A DNA stretch of 64,000 bases from Rhodoplanes sp. Z2-YC6860 (GCF_001579845.1 NZ_CP007440.1:1864001-1928000), one strand, 5' to 3'. Shown: positions 44,476-53,218, numbered from the stretch's first letter. Numbers and translations are program-made. The notes: generated by a model not told the origin, from the letters alone.

Positions 44476-45318
44476 TTACTGTTCGCCGCCGATAAAGCCG
44501 GCGATCTTCCAGGCGCCGCCTTCCTTGGCGTAGCAGACCACGTCATTGCCGAGCGGACTGATGGCATCGGCCGGCACATAGCCGACCTTGCCCGAGGGGG
44601 CGACGACCTTGATCATTGGATTGTCGCCCTGCTGATCACCGCCTTCGTCCATCACGCGGATGAAGTGCATGCCGAGTTTTTCGACCACCGGCGAATTGGG
44701 CTGGGCTGCGGCGCGCATCTCGAGGTTCGGCTGCGTCGGGAAGCCCCATTCGCCTTCGTCGGTGCCGGTCGCCTTGGCAAGCGCTTCGAGGGCCTGGGGG
44801 TCGAATTGCGGATCGGCCGGCGCGCAGATCGTGTCTTTCTTCTCAGGGAAGGGGGCTGCGGTTGCCTCGGCGGCGAAACCCGCGAGCGTGTCCCAGCCGG
44901 AGCCATCCTTGGCGTCGAGGTTGATCGCCTTGGCGAGGTTGTCGAGACCGGCTTTCTTCTTGTCGGCCTTGTCGCCCTTCTCGCCCATCCAGAAGAAGCT
45001 CTTGGACACGAGGTCGCCGAGCGCCTTCTTGTCCTTCTTGTCGGCGGCGGCGCCGACTTGTTTGCGGAAGGCCTCGAAGCTCGGATCGTTCATCGGTTGC
45101 GGCGGCGTGATCGCCACGACCTTGTAGGGCTTGGGCGGCGCGGGCTGCTGCTGGCCCTGTTGCTGCTGCGCGGCCTGCGGCGGCTTCTGCGGAGCGCCTG
45201 CACCGCCGGCCGGCGGGTTAGGCCGGGGCGATTGGCCTTGCGCAAGGCTGGGCGCAGCGCTCGCGGCGAGCAACAGGCTGGCGGTGATCGAGGCAGCGGC
45301 AATGATACGACGGCCCAT
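44476..45318 (-). CDS. exported SH3-like protein, tandem paralogue A
   Basis: Protein of 280 residues from ATG 45318 (GGAGATGCCCC upstream). Signal peptide SITASLLLAASAAPSLAQ, a Pro/Gln-rich linker (about residues 35-72), then a helical domain (MNDPSFEAFRKQVGAAADKKDKKALGDLVSKSFFWMGEKG) and a C-terminal SH3-like domain (FPTQPNLEMRAAAQPNSPVVEKLGMHFIRV, GKVGYVPADAISPLGNDVVCYAKEG, ending IAGFIGGEQ). It shares the whole domain order with the next gene upstream. Role unknown, probably envelope. Confidence 0.78.
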   Translation of the reverse strand: MGRRIIAAASITASLLLAASAAPSLAQGQSPRPNPPAGGAGAPQKPPQAAQQQQGQQQPAPPKPYKVVAITPPQPMNDPSFEAFRKQVGAAADKKDKKALGDLVSKSFFWMGEKGDKADKKKAGLDNLAKAINLDAKDGSGWDTLAGFAAEATAAPFPEKKDTICAPADPQFDPQALEALAKATGTDEGEWGFPTQPNLEMRAAAQPNSPVVEKLGMHFIRVMDEGGDQQGDNPMIKVVAPSGKVGYVPADAISPLGNDVVCYAKEGGAWKIAGFIGGEQ

Positions 45319-45413
45319 CGGGGCATCTCCTTCGGTGAAACACAATGATGCGAATCTACGCCAAAATAAGTCGTTGATGCGGCCTGACCGGCCCGATTTC
45401 AGCGAAATGTTTT

Positions 45414-46166
45414 TTAGCCGCCGCCGATGTAGCCCGTGATCCGCCAGCCGGCCACCATGTCCTTGACGTAGCAGAGCCGCTCGACCGCGAGCGACGAGAG
45501 ATGGCCGGGTTCGACATAGCCGATCTTGCCATCAGGCAGCGCCGTTCGTGCCCACGACGTGCCAGCATTGGTATCCCCTGCACGTTGCAACCCAAGATGC
45601 CGGACGAACTGCAGCGCAAGCTTGCCGATCGCAGGCGCATTCGCACGAGGCGCGTCACGCACCGGCACGCCATCGGCGAGCGGATAGGCCCAATCGGCGG
45701 CCGTGGTGTAGGTCGCGTTCAACAGCTTCGAGAATTCGATTGCGTCATAGGCCGGCGGTGCCGGAGCGCAGACGACACCAGGCCGCGAATCGAGCGACTC
45801 GAACGCTTTCTCCTCGGCGAAATGCGCAAGCTTCTCCCAGCCCATGCCGCTGCCGCGTTCGAGTTCGATCGCCATGGCGAGGTTGTCGACCGAGGGCTTC
45901 TTCGGATCGAAGCCGTTGCCGAAATCGCGGTCCCAGAAGAAGCCCTGGGGCTGAACCAGCGCTTCGAGGTCGGCATAGATGCGGGCCTTGGCGACGGCGG
46001 CGATGGCCGTGCGGAATGTCGCGAAGCTCGGATCCGCCGACGGCGCCGGCAAGGTCACGGCCACCGGCGCATAGGGCGTTGTCGGCTCCGACGGCAGCTG
46101 CGCCACCGCTGGTCCGGCGACGAGGGAGGCGGCAACAATGGCAAACAGAGCGGGACGGATGTGCAT
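45414..46166 (-). CDS. exported SH3-like protein, tandem paralogue B
   Basis: Protein of 250 residues with signal LFAIVAASLVAGPAVAQ. Corresponding positions to paralogue A are evident: SADPSFATFRTAIAAVAKARIYADLEALVQPQGFFWDRDFG, KKPSVDNLAMAIELERGSGMGWEKLA, VCAP, YPLADGVPVRDAPRANAPAIGKLALQFVR and the final GKIGYVEPGHLSSL...WRITGYIGGG. It lacks the Gln-rich linker of A. The two genes are 95 bases apart in the same direction and arose by tandem duplication followed by strong divergence. Confidence 0.78.
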   Translation of the reverse strand: MHIRPALFAIVAASLVAGPAVAQLPSEPTTPYAPVAVTLPAPSADPSFATFRTAIAAVAKARIYADLEALVQPQGFFWDRDFGNGFDPKKPSVDNLAMAIELERGSGMGWEKLAHFAEEKAFESLDSRPGVVCAPAPPAYDAIEFSKLLNATYTTAADWAYPLADGVPVRDAPRANAPAIGKLALQFVRHLGLQRAGDTNAGTSWARTALPDGKIGYVEPGHLSSLAVERLCYVKDMVAGWRITGYIGGG

Positions 46167-46307
46167 GGTGAGCGCCGAATCGACTTCGGCGAGCTTAGCG
46201 CCGTAACCTCACATCCGCACGACGCGTTCCACGGCGGCTTGCCGTGTGTTAGCCGATATCCAGTCGCACCTTTCCCGCATCACGAGAGCCCCAACCCTGA
46301 GAGCCCT

Positions 46308-46664
46308 ATGCCGACCTTCATCTCACCGTATCTCTTGCCGATTTTGCTGCTGCTCGGTTCCAACATCTTCATGACCGTCGCCTGGTACGGCCATCTGCGC
46401 TTCAAGGAGTCGCCGCTGCTGCTCGCGATCCTGGTGAGCTGGGGCATTGCACTGGTGGAATACTGCTTGGCGGTGCCGGCCAACCGCTTCGGCAACACCG
46501 TCTACACGACCGCTCAGCTCAAGACCATGCAGGAGGTGATTACGCTCGTGGTGTTCGCCGGCTTTTCGGTGCTCTATCTCAAGGAGGCGCTCACCTGGAA
46601 CCACGCCGTGGGCTTCGCGTTCATCGCGGCCGGCGCGTTCTTCGTATTCCGCGGGCCGCTTTGA
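46308..46664 (+). CDS. DMT-superfamily small membrane protein (DUF486)
   Basis: Protein of 118 residues with four hydrophobic helices (ILLLLGSNIFMTVAWYGHL, LLLAILVSWGIALVEYCLAVPANR, EVITLVVFAGFSVLYLKE, AVGFAFIAAGAFFVFRG). The stretch WYGHLRFK plus CLAVPANRFG is characteristic of DUF486. Function is unknown; homology to EamA-type carriers suggests transport as a dimer. Its stop is one base from the convergent ATPase stop. Confidence 0.87.
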   Translation: MPTFISPYLLPILLLLGSNIFMTVAWYGHLRFKESPLLLAILVSWGIALVEYCLAVPANRFGNTVYTTAQLKTMQEVITLVVFAGFSVLYLKEALTWNHAVGFAFIAAGAFFVFRGPL

Positions 46665-46665
46665 T

Positions 46666-47820
46666 TCAACGCGCGGGCCAGGACCACGCCGGCGGATCAT
46701 GATCGGGCGCCGAGGTCTCGCCGAGCGCCTTTTCGAGCGCAATGCGCGTCGCATTCGGTTGCTCGCAAAGCGCTGCGACCAGCGGCGCGGCATGCGTCAC
46801 CACCACGACCTGGCAGTTCTTGGCAGCCCTGGCGATCAGCCGCGCCAGCGCCGGCAGCAGGTCGGCGTGCAGGCTCGTCTCTGGCTCGTTCAGCACCATT
46901 AGCGGCGGCGGCCGCGGCGACAGCAGAGCTGCGGTCAGCAGGATGTAGCGCAGCGTGCCGTCGGAGAGCTCCGCGCTCTTGAGCGGGCGAAGCAGCCCAT
47001 GCTGGTGGACCTCCAGCTCGTAATAGCCATTGCTGGACGTGGTGCTGAGGCGTGAGCCCGGAAACGCATCGGCGATCGCTTCGTACACGGCCTGCGCGTT
47101 GCCAAGCTCTTTGATCGTCTGGACCGCAGAGGCCACGTCGGCGCCGTCGCCGCTCAGCACCGGCGTGTAGGTGCCGACCTGCGGTCTGCGCGCCGGCGCG
47201 TCGCGGTCGGTCCGCAGATGATCGTAGAAGCGCCACTCGCGCATCTGCTCGCGCACCACGAGAAGCTCCAGCGCGTCGCGCGGATCGGCACCATGCGTCA
47301 TCATGCTGTCGAAAGGATGGAGCGTGGTGATGACGTCGCGCCAGGCGCCGCCGTCATCGCGGATGCGGACCAGCGGGCCGCGGCGCTCCGCGAACACGTT
47401 GTTGCGGCGGATGGTCTCGCCGGTCCACAGGCATTCGAGCTTGATGTCGGGATCGTGGCCGAACAGCGCGGACGACGGTGGAGGCAGCCCGAGCTCGATC
47501 GAATAGCCGTAGTGCTCATCGGAGAAGCCGAGCTTCAGCGCCACGGGATTTTTCCGCACCGTGCCTTGAATGGGCTGCTTGCCCGATTTCATCTCACGGG
47601 AAAACTGCTCCGGTCCTGCCCAGAGCGTCGATTGCAGGCCGCCTTCGGCGGCGAGCGATTGCACCACCCGGTCCTGGGCCACGTCGGCGAGCAGCCGCAG
47701 CGCGCGGTAGAGGCTCGACTTGCCGCTGCCGTTCGGGCCGGTGACGACCGTCAGACGGCCAAGCGCGAGCCTGATGTCGCGCAGCGAGCGATAGCCGGAA
47801 ACGGCGAGCCGGTCGATCAT
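46666..47820 (-). CDS. AAA-family ATPase (RecF/SMC-like, AAA_21)
   Basis: Protein of 384 residues from MIDRLAVSGYRSLRDIRLALG. Walker A is GPNGSGKSS (about residues 29-37); the Walker B region MVLNEPETSLHADLLPALARL has Asn where Asp is usual, as in many AAA_21/OLD-like proteins; the signature-like SDGTLRYILLTAALL and VVVTHAAPLV follow. Such ATPases act on DNA or in defence with partner nucleases, but no nuclease is adjacent here (neighbours are DUF486 and PPOX), so it is probably a stand-alone housekeeping type. Confidence 0.82.
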   Translation of the reverse strand: MIDRLAVSGYRSLRDIRLALGRLTVVTGPNGSGKSSLYRALRLLADVAQDRVVQSLAAEGGLQSTLWAGPEQFSREMKSGKQPIQGTVRKNPVALKLGFSDEHYGYSIELGLPPPSSALFGHDPDIKLECLWTGETIRRNNVFAERRGPLVRIRDDGGAWRDVITTLHPFDSMMTHGADPRDALELLVVREQMREWRFYDHLRTDRDAPARRPQVGTYTPVLSGDGADVASAVQTIKELGNAQAVYEAIADAFPGSRLSTTSSNGYYELEVHQHGLLRPLKSAELSDGTLRYILLTAALLSPRPPPLMVLNEPETSLHADLLPALARLIARAAKNCQVVVVTHAAPLVAALCEQPNATRIALEKALGETSAPDHDPPAWSWPAR

Positions 47821-47934
47821 GGCGGCGACACTGGCGGATGTCGCGCACGCGGGCAAGCAATGCGTTCCGACCCGATTGCCTAACGTTGCGCGCGGATGTG
47901 ATCATGCGTCCATCGGACAAACGGATGAGACCGC

Positions 47935-48372
47935 ATGATCAAGATGACCCCGCTGATGAAAGAACTGCTCGACAAGGCGCTGGAAGACGGGACGCCATGT
48001 CTGATCGGCACCGCGTCGAAGGAGGGCCGGCCGCAGATCAGCCCCAAGGGCAGCGTCGCGGTGTTTGACGGCGACAAGCTCTGCTATTGGGAGCGCAGCC
48101 ATCGCAGCTCGCCCAAGCGCATCGCCGAAAATCCGTTCGTCACGGTCTACTATCGCAACCCGGCGCGGAAGGAGAATCCCTATCGTGCCGGCTGCATCCG
48201 CTTTCATGGCCGGGCCAGGATCGTCAGCAGCGGGCCGGAATGGGAAAAGGCGTGGGGCCTCACCAATCACGAAGAGCAGTCCAAAGACCCTGACAAGAAG
48301 GGTTCGGCTGTGATTATCGATGTCGATCTGATCGAGCAGATCGACAGCACCGTCATCATGAAAAAGGACTAG
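47935..48372 (+). CDS. pyridoxamine 5'-phosphate oxidase family flavoprotein
   Basis: Protein of 145 residues with the split-barrel FMN-binding fold: LDKALEDGTPCLIGTASKEGRPQISPKGSVAVFDGDKLCYWERSHRSSPKRIAENPFVTVYYRN, IRFHGRARIV. ATG 47935 is chosen (MIKMTPLMKEL). It is likely a small FMN- or F420-type reductase; it is too short for PdxH. It ends before a dispersed repeat that separates it from the acetamidase gene. Confidence 0.85.
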   Translation: MIKMTPLMKELLDKALEDGTPCLIGTASKEGRPQISPKGSVAVFDGDKLCYWERSHRSSPKRIAENPFVTVYYRNPARKENPYRAGCIRFHGRARIVSSGPEWEKAWGLTNHEEQSKDPDKKGSAVIIDVDLIEQIDSTVIMKKD

Positions 48373-48420
48373 CGCATGATCCCAAAAAGTGGACATCGGT
48401 TTTCGGACAAGATCATGCGC
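48372..48420. repeat. GCGCATGATC palindromic dispersed repeat
   Basis: GCGCATGATC (48372-48381) and GATCATGCGC (48411-48420) are exact complements around AAAAAGTGGACATCGGTTTT. Sequences of this type (GCATGATC...AAAGTGG...CGGTTTTC...GATCATGC) are widely scattered in Bradyrhizobium and Rhodopseudomonas genomes. It overlaps the end of the PPOX gene by one base. Confidence 0.75.
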
Positions 48421-48442
48421 AACGCAAAGTAGGACAGCATCC

Positions 48443-49393
48443 ATGGCGACGCACAAATTGGACTCTTCCCCCGAGACCGTGCACTGGGGTTTTTTCGACG
48501 CCAACCTCAAGCCGCAGATCACCATCGATTCCGGCGACACCGTCACCATCACCACGGTATCTGGCGTACTCAACAATCTGCCCAAGCCCGAGTCGGGTCT
48601 CACGGTGCCGCCGGAGCTCGCCGCGATCCATCAGAAGGTGCAGCCACGGATGGGCGGCCCGCACATCCTCACCGGGCCGGTCGCGGTGCGCGGCGCCAAG
48701 GCCGGGCAGGTGCTCGAAGTGCGCATCAAGGCGGTCGAGCTCTATCAGGATTGGGGCTACAACGCGATCAGGCCGCTCGCCGGCGCCTTGCCTGACGACT
48801 TCAAGACCATGCGAATGATCCACATCCCGCTCGACAAGAAGCGGATGATCGGAAAGCTGCCTTGGGGTCTCGATCTGGAGCTCAAGCCGTTCTTCGGCAT
48901 CATGGCGGTGGCGCCGCCCGCCAACTGGGGGCCGGTGAACTCTCCGCCGCCGCGCAGAAACGGCGGCAATCTCGACAACAAGGAGCTGGTCGCCGGCACC
49001 ACGCTGTTTCTGCCGATCCACACCGACGGCGCGCTGTTCTCCTGCGGCGACGGACACGGCGTGCAGGGCGACGGCGAGGTCTGCATCACGGCGATCGAGA
49101 CGGGCCTCACCGGCACCTTCGAATTGATCGTGCGCGATGACATGACCTTGGAATGGCCGATGGCGGAAACGCCGACCCACGTCATGACCATGGCATTCGA
49201 TCCCGACCTCGACGATTGCGTCGTGATCGCGCTGCGCAACATGATCAAGCTGATCTGCGAGCGGACCGGCATCTCGCGCGAGGATGCCTACACGTTGTGC
49301 AGCCTCGCGGCCGATCTTCGGGTGACGCAGGTCGTCAACGGCGCCAAGGGCATCCACGTGATGCTGGAGAAGAAGCTTCTGGCGCGCCGTTAG
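48443..49393 (+). CDS. acetamidase/formamidase family protein
   Basis: Protein of 316 residues from ATG 48443. Features of the FmdA/AmdA family are present: HWGFFDANLKPQITIDSGDTVTI near the start, HILTGPVAVRGAKAGQVLEVRI, and HTDGALFSCGDGHGVQGDGEVCITAIET, which contains the metal-site residues. It hydrolyses a short-chain amide to ammonia and the acid, in the cytoplasm. It is monocistronic between a dispersed repeat and a strong inverted repeat. Confidence 0.88.
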   Translation: MATHKLDSSPETVHWGFFDANLKPQITIDSGDTVTITTVSGVLNNLPKPESGLTVPPELAAIHQKVQPRMGGPHILTGPVAVRGAKAGQVLEVRIKAVELYQDWGYNAIRPLAGALPDDFKTMRMIHIPLDKKRMIGKLPWGLDLELKPFFGIMAVAPPANWGPVNSPPPRRNGGNLDNKELVAGTTLFLPIHTDGALFSCGDGHGVQGDGEVCITAIETGLTGTFELIVRDDMTLEWPMAETPTHVMTMAFDPDLDDCVVIALRNMIKLICERTGISREDAYTLCSLAADLRVTQVVNGAKGIHVMLEKKLLARR

Positions 49394-49422
49394 CTTTTGT
49401 TAATTCATTAAATTGCGGACAG

Positions 49423-49460
49423 GCCGCATCACGTCACGGAATTGACGTGATGCGGCGCCA
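49423..49460. terminator. perfect 14-bp inverted repeat, probable terminator or operator
   Basis: GCCGCATCACGTCA (49423-49436) and TGACGTGATGCGGC (49443-49456), loop CGGAAT, 30 bases after the acetamidase stop. It is followed by GCCATTTGTG, a poor T-tract, so it may instead be a regulator-binding palindrome upstream of the DUF1800/DUF1501 pair. Confidence 0.5.
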
Positions 49461-49527
49461 TTTGTGCTAGTATTGCGAAGATCAAAAGCGGCTGGGCGAC
49501 CGCTTTGATGCCGGGTGAGATTCGCCC

Positions 49528-50976
49528 ATGACGCTTGATCCGAAATCGACCGCCGCGCTGGCCTTGCACCGTTTCGGGCTCGGCCCTCGTCCCGGCCAGA
49601 TTGCCTTGATCGCCTCCGATCCGCGCGGCGCACTGCTGGCGGAACTCGACAAGCCCAACATCAACCGTATCGCCGGCGCCGGACTGATGGGCAGCGCCGA
49701 AGCCGCGCGCGCCCTGTTCGAGTACCGCGCCGAACAGCAAGCCCGTCAGATCGTCGCCAAACGTGAGGCCGACCGGCAGCAGGCCATGGCCGACACCGAG
49801 GCGGGCAAATCCATGACCGAGAAAACCATGGCCGAGAAGTCCATGGCGGACGATGCCGCGCAGAAGCGCGATCCCTCCAAGGATGTTGGGCGGCAGATTT
49901 TCCTCGGTGAAGCCAAAGCGCGGGTCGATGCCGCGCTCACCGCCGATATCGGATTTGCCGAACGCCTGGTGTGGTTCTGGTCGAATCATTTCTGCATCTC
50001 GGCCGACAAGATCCCGAGCATGGCCGGCGCCTATGAGCGTGAGGCGATCCGCCCGCATGTGCTCGGCCGGTTCGGCGACATGCTGCTGGCCGCCGAAAGC
50101 CATCCGGCGATGCTGTTCTATCTCGACAACTGGGATTCGATCGGTCCCAACTCCGTGGCCGGCATCAACCGCAGCAAGGGCCTCAACGAGAATCTGGCGC
50201 GCGAGATTCTCGAACTGCATACGCTCGGCGTGCGCAGTGGCTACACGCAGAGCGATGTCACGTCCTTTGCCAATGTGCTGACCGGCTGGTCGATGAGCGC
50301 GGTCAGCAATCCCGATCACGGCGGTGAGTTCGTATTCGTCAAACGCATGCACGAGCCCGGCGACAAGACCGTGCTCGGCAAGAGCTACGCGGACGATGGC
50401 GTCGGGCAGGGGCGGGCGGTGCTTGCCGATCTCGCGCGCCATCCCGCGACCGCGACGCACGTCGCGCAGAAGCTCGCCAAACATTTTGTCGCCGACCAGC
50501 CGCCGCAGCCGCTCGTCGATCGGCTCGCCAAGGTGTTCCGCGACACCGGCGGCGATCTCAAGGCCGTGACGGTCGCGCTGGTGAAATCCGACGAGGCTTG
50601 GAGCGCACGGCGCGGCAAGCTGAAGCGGCCGGATGAGTGGCTGATTTCGGCGCTGCGCGTCGGCGGTGTGCGCGAGCCGGGGCCCGATCGGGTGGTGGGC
50701 GCGCAAAACATGCTCGGCCAGCCGTTGTGGCGGCCGCCGTCGCCGCAGGGCTTCTCCGACGAGGAGGCGGCCTGGCTCGACGGATTGCCGACGCGGCTCG
50801 ATATCGCCAGCACCTATGCGGCGCGGATCTGGGACCGGCTCGATCCGCACACCATGGTGGACGAGGCGCTCGGCCCGCTGGCCTCCCGAGAGACCCGCGA
50901 GACGGTGATGCGCGCCGAGAGCAAGACGCAGGCCTTTGCGATGCTGCTGCTGTCGTCGGAATTCCAGCGGAGGTGA
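49528..50976 (+). CDS. DUF1800 domain-containing protein
   Basis: Protein of 482 residues. Diagnostic stretches: ALALHRFGLGPRPGQ at the N-terminus, RLVWFWSNHFCIS, YEREAIRPHVLGRFGDMLLAAESHPAMLFYLDNW, NENLAREILELHTLGVRSGYTQSDVTSFANVLTGW and VAQKLAKHFVADQPP. A short Lys/Met-rich repeat (KSMTEKTMAEKSMADD) interrupts the domain at about residues 92-110. No signal peptide is visible although its partner has a Tat signal. It is invariably paired with DUF1501 genes; biochemical function unknown. Confidence 0.9.
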   Translation: MTLDPKSTAALALHRFGLGPRPGQIALIASDPRGALLAELDKPNINRIAGAGLMGSAEAARALFEYRAEQQARQIVAKREADRQQAMADTEAGKSMTEKTMAEKSMADDAAQKRDPSKDVGRQIFLGEAKARVDAALTADIGFAERLVWFWSNHFCISADKIPSMAGAYEREAIRPHVLGRFGDMLLAAESHPAMLFYLDNWDSIGPNSVAGINRSKGLNENLAREILELHTLGVRSGYTQSDVTSFANVLTGWSMSAVSNPDHGGEFVFVKRMHEPGDKTVLGKSYADDGVGQGRAVLADLARHPATATHVAQKLAKHFVADQPPQPLVDRLAKVFRDTGGDLKAVTVALVKSDEAWSARRGKLKRPDEWLISALRVGGVREPGPDRVVGAQNMLGQPLWRPPSPQGFSDEEAAWLDGLPTRLDIASTYAARIWDRLDPHTMVDEALGPLASRETRETVMRAESKTQAFAMLLLSSEFQRR

Positions 50977-50978
50977 TC

Positions 50979-52217
50979 ATGGCATTCATTCACGCTCCCT
51001 CCCGCCGCGAGTTGATGCTGAGCGCCGGCGTGCTCTTCGCCTGGGCGCATTGGCCGAAGCTCGCCCGCGCCGAAGGCCGCGATCCGCGCATGCTGACGAT
51101 CGTGCTGCGCGGCGCGCTCGATGGCCTGGCGGTGGCGGCGCCGGTCGGCGATCCCGACTGGATCAAATTGCGCGGCGACAAGGCGCTGACGATCGACGGC
51201 AAGCCGCCCGCGCTGCCGCTCGATTCGTTCTTCGCGCTCAATCCGGCGATGCCCAATCTGCACCGTCTCTACAAGGCCGGGCAGGCGACCATCGTGCACG
51301 CCGCGGCGACGCCCTATCGCGAGCGCTCGCATTTCGACGGCCAGGACGTGCTGGAAAGCGGCCTCGACAAGCCCGGTGCGGTGCATTCCGGCTGGCTCAA
51401 CCGCGCGCTCGCGTCGCTCAAGGCGGAGCATCGCGTCGGAGACGAGAAGGCCTTCGCGGTCGGCCCGGTGACGCCGCTCGTGGTGCGCGGCTCGGCGCCG
51501 GTGATGTCCTGGGTGCCGCCGAACATCAAGCAGGCGACCGACGACACCGTGCTGCGGCTGCTCGATCTCTACAACCATACCGATCCCGCGATGGCTCGGG
51601 CGCTGGAAGGCCGCATGGGACTGATCTCGCTCGCCCGCTCGGAAGCGATGGGCGGCAAGCCGGGCGATGCCAAGCCACCGAACATGAATGGCGCACGGGC
51701 TTACTTCACTGAGGCCGCCGGCACCGCGGCGAAATATCTGGCGCGGGCCGATGGGCCGCGCGTCGGCGCGCTCGCCTTCAACGGCTGGGACACGCACAAC
51801 AACGAAGGCGTTGCGAGCGGGCTGCTCGCCAATCTGCTCGGCGCGCTCGATGGCGCGATCGCGGCGATCGAGACCAACATGGGCGACGCCTGGAGCCAGA
51901 CCACGGTCGCCATCGTCACCGAGTTCGGCCGCACCGCGCGCATCAACGGCACCGACGGTACGGATCATGGCACCGGCACGGTGGCGCTGCTCATTGGCAG
52001 CGCGCTGAAGGGCGGCCGCGTCATTGCCGATTGGCCGGGTGTGAAGGCTACAAGCCTCTACGAGAACCGCGACCTGAAGGCCACCACCGACCTGCGTGCG
52101 GTGCTGAAGGGCCTGCTGCGCGATCACCTGCGCGTCGACGAGCGCGTGCTGGCCGAAACCGTGTTTCCCGGTAGCGCGAAGCTCAAGCCGATGGGCGGGC
52201 TGGTCGTTTCGGCTTAG
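50979..52217 (+). CDS. DUF1501 domain-containing protein (Tat-exported)
   Basis: Protein of 412 residues from ATG 50979, two bases after the DUF1800 stop, with GCGGAGG upstream inside that gene. The leader SRRELMLSAGVLFAWAHW is a twin-arginine signal. The mature part is alkaline-phosphatase-like: IVLRGALDGLAVAAPVGDPD, FNGWDTHNNEG, and IVTEFGRTARINGTDGTDHGTGTVALLIG with the metal-site residues. A periplasmic sulfatase/phosphatase-fold protein of unknown substrate. The last 35 bases overlap the convergent LysR gene. Confidence 0.9.
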   Translation: MAFIHAPSRRELMLSAGVLFAWAHWPKLARAEGRDPRMLTIVLRGALDGLAVAAPVGDPDWIKLRGDKALTIDGKPPALPLDSFFALNPAMPNLHRLYKAGQATIVHAAATPYRERSHFDGQDVLESGLDKPGAVHSGWLNRALASLKAEHRVGDEKAFAVGPVTPLVVRGSAPVMSWVPPNIKQATDDTVLRLLDLYNHTDPAMARALEGRMGLISLARSEAMGGKPGDAKPPNMNGARAYFTEAAGTAAKYLARADGPRVGALAFNGWDTHNNEGVASGLLANLLGALDGAIAAIETNMGDAWSQTTVAIVTEFGRTARINGTDGTDHGTGTVALLIGSALKGGRVIADWPGVKATSLYENRDLKATTDLRAVLKGLLRDHLRVDERVLAETVFPGSAKLKPMGGLVVSA

Positions 52218-53124
52218 GTGGTGCGCTCGGCTCCGCCTTGATGAAATCGATGAACGCCCGCAGCGGCGCGGGCACCAGGCGCCGTCCGGGATAATAGAGA
52301 AACGGCCCGGAGAAACGCTGCCACCACGGCTCGAGCACCGGTTCGAGCTTGCCGCTGTCGAGAAGCGGGCGCAGCCAGTCCTCGAAGACATGCACGATGC
52401 CGGTGCCGGCGAGCCCTGCCTCGACGGCAAGATCGGCGGCGCCGCCGATGCCGACCAGCAGCGGTCCCGTGGGTTGGATGCGCACCACCTTGCCGTCGCG
52501 CTCGAACTCCCAGGGCGGCATCGCTCCGCTCGCAAAGCGGCCGCGAATGCAGGCGTGATCGAGAAGCTCGCGCGGATGCTTCGGCCGTCCGTGCCGGTCG
52601 AGATAGGCGGTCGCGGCGGCGGTCGCGAAGCGTTGCACGCGGGGACCGATCGGCACCGCGATCATGTCCTGCTCCAGCCGCTCGTCGTAGCGGATGCCCG
52701 CATCGGCCCCCGATGCGAGCAGGTCGACGAAGCTGTCGTCGGCGATCACCTCCAGCCGGATTTCCGGAAAGGCTGCGAGGAAACGCGGCACGATCGCGGG
52801 CAGCACGAGCCGCGCCGCGCTGACCGGCACGTTGAGCCGGAGCGTGCCGGCCGGCCGGTCGCGGAAGCCGTTCACCACGTCGAGCGCCGCTTCCACTTCG
52901 GTCAGCGCCGGGCCGAGCCGGTCGAGCAGGCGCTGGCCGGCTTCGGTCGGCGCGACACTGCGCGTCGTGCGGTTGAGCAGCCTGACGCCAAGTTGCGCTT
53001 CAAGACGGCGGATCGCCTCGCTCAGCCCGGACGCGCTGGCGCCGCTCGAGCGCGCGCCATCGCGGAACCCTTTGGCCCGCGCCACCGCCACAAAGGCATT
53101 CAGATCGCCCAGGTCGGGTTTCAT
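52183..53124 (-). CDS. LysR-family transcriptional regulator
   Basis: Protein of 313 residues. Winged-helix region: NAFVAVARAKGFRDGARSSGASASGLSEAIRRLEAQLGVRLLNRTTRSVAPTEAGQRLL; the effector-binding domain runs from about residue 95 to 290, with a Pro/Lys tail. It belongs to the same CrgA/PA2758-like branch as the regulator at 40973. It is divergent from an aldo/keto reductase (94-base gap), which it probably regulates. It overlaps the DUF1501 gene tail to tail by 35 bases. Confidence 0.92.
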   Translation of the reverse strand: MKPDLGDLNAFVAVARAKGFRDGARSSGASASGLSEAIRRLEAQLGVRLLNRTTRSVAPTEAGQRLLDRLGPALTEVEAALDVVNGFRDRPAGTLRLNVPVSAARLVLPAIVPRFLAAFPEIRLEVIADDSFVDLLASGADAGIRYDERLEQDMIAVPIGPRVQRFATAAATAYLDRHGRPKHPRELLDHACIRGRFASGAMPPWEFERDGKVVRIQPTGPLLVGIGGAADLAVEAGLAGTGIVHVFEDWLRPLLDSGKLEPVLEPWWQRFSGPFLYYPGRRLVPAPLRAFIDFIKAEPSAPPKPKRPARPSA

Positions 53125-53137
53125 TGTCCGGTTCTCC

Positions 53138-53150
53138 GCACAGCCTGTGC
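53138..53150. promoter_or_regulatory. palindrome between divergent LysR and aldo/keto reductase genes
   Basis: GCACAGCCTGTGC is a perfect 6-1-6 palindrome 14 bases upstream of the LysR start; two GATTAT direct repeats follow (from 53152 and 53162). The location suits an operator for autoregulation and control of the reductase. Assigned by position and symmetry. Confidence 0.4.
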
Positions 53151-53218
53151 AGATTATGCCTGATTATCGCACGGGCCGCCAACGCGTATCTGGACGGGGA
53201 CTTGAAAGGAGCCCCCTC

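Noticed and set aside
46666-47820. AAA ATPase considered as part of an anti-phage defence system
   Set aside because: No partner nuclease or other effector is adjacent; neighbours are a DUF486 membrane protein and a PPOX flavoprotein, with no sign of a genomic island.
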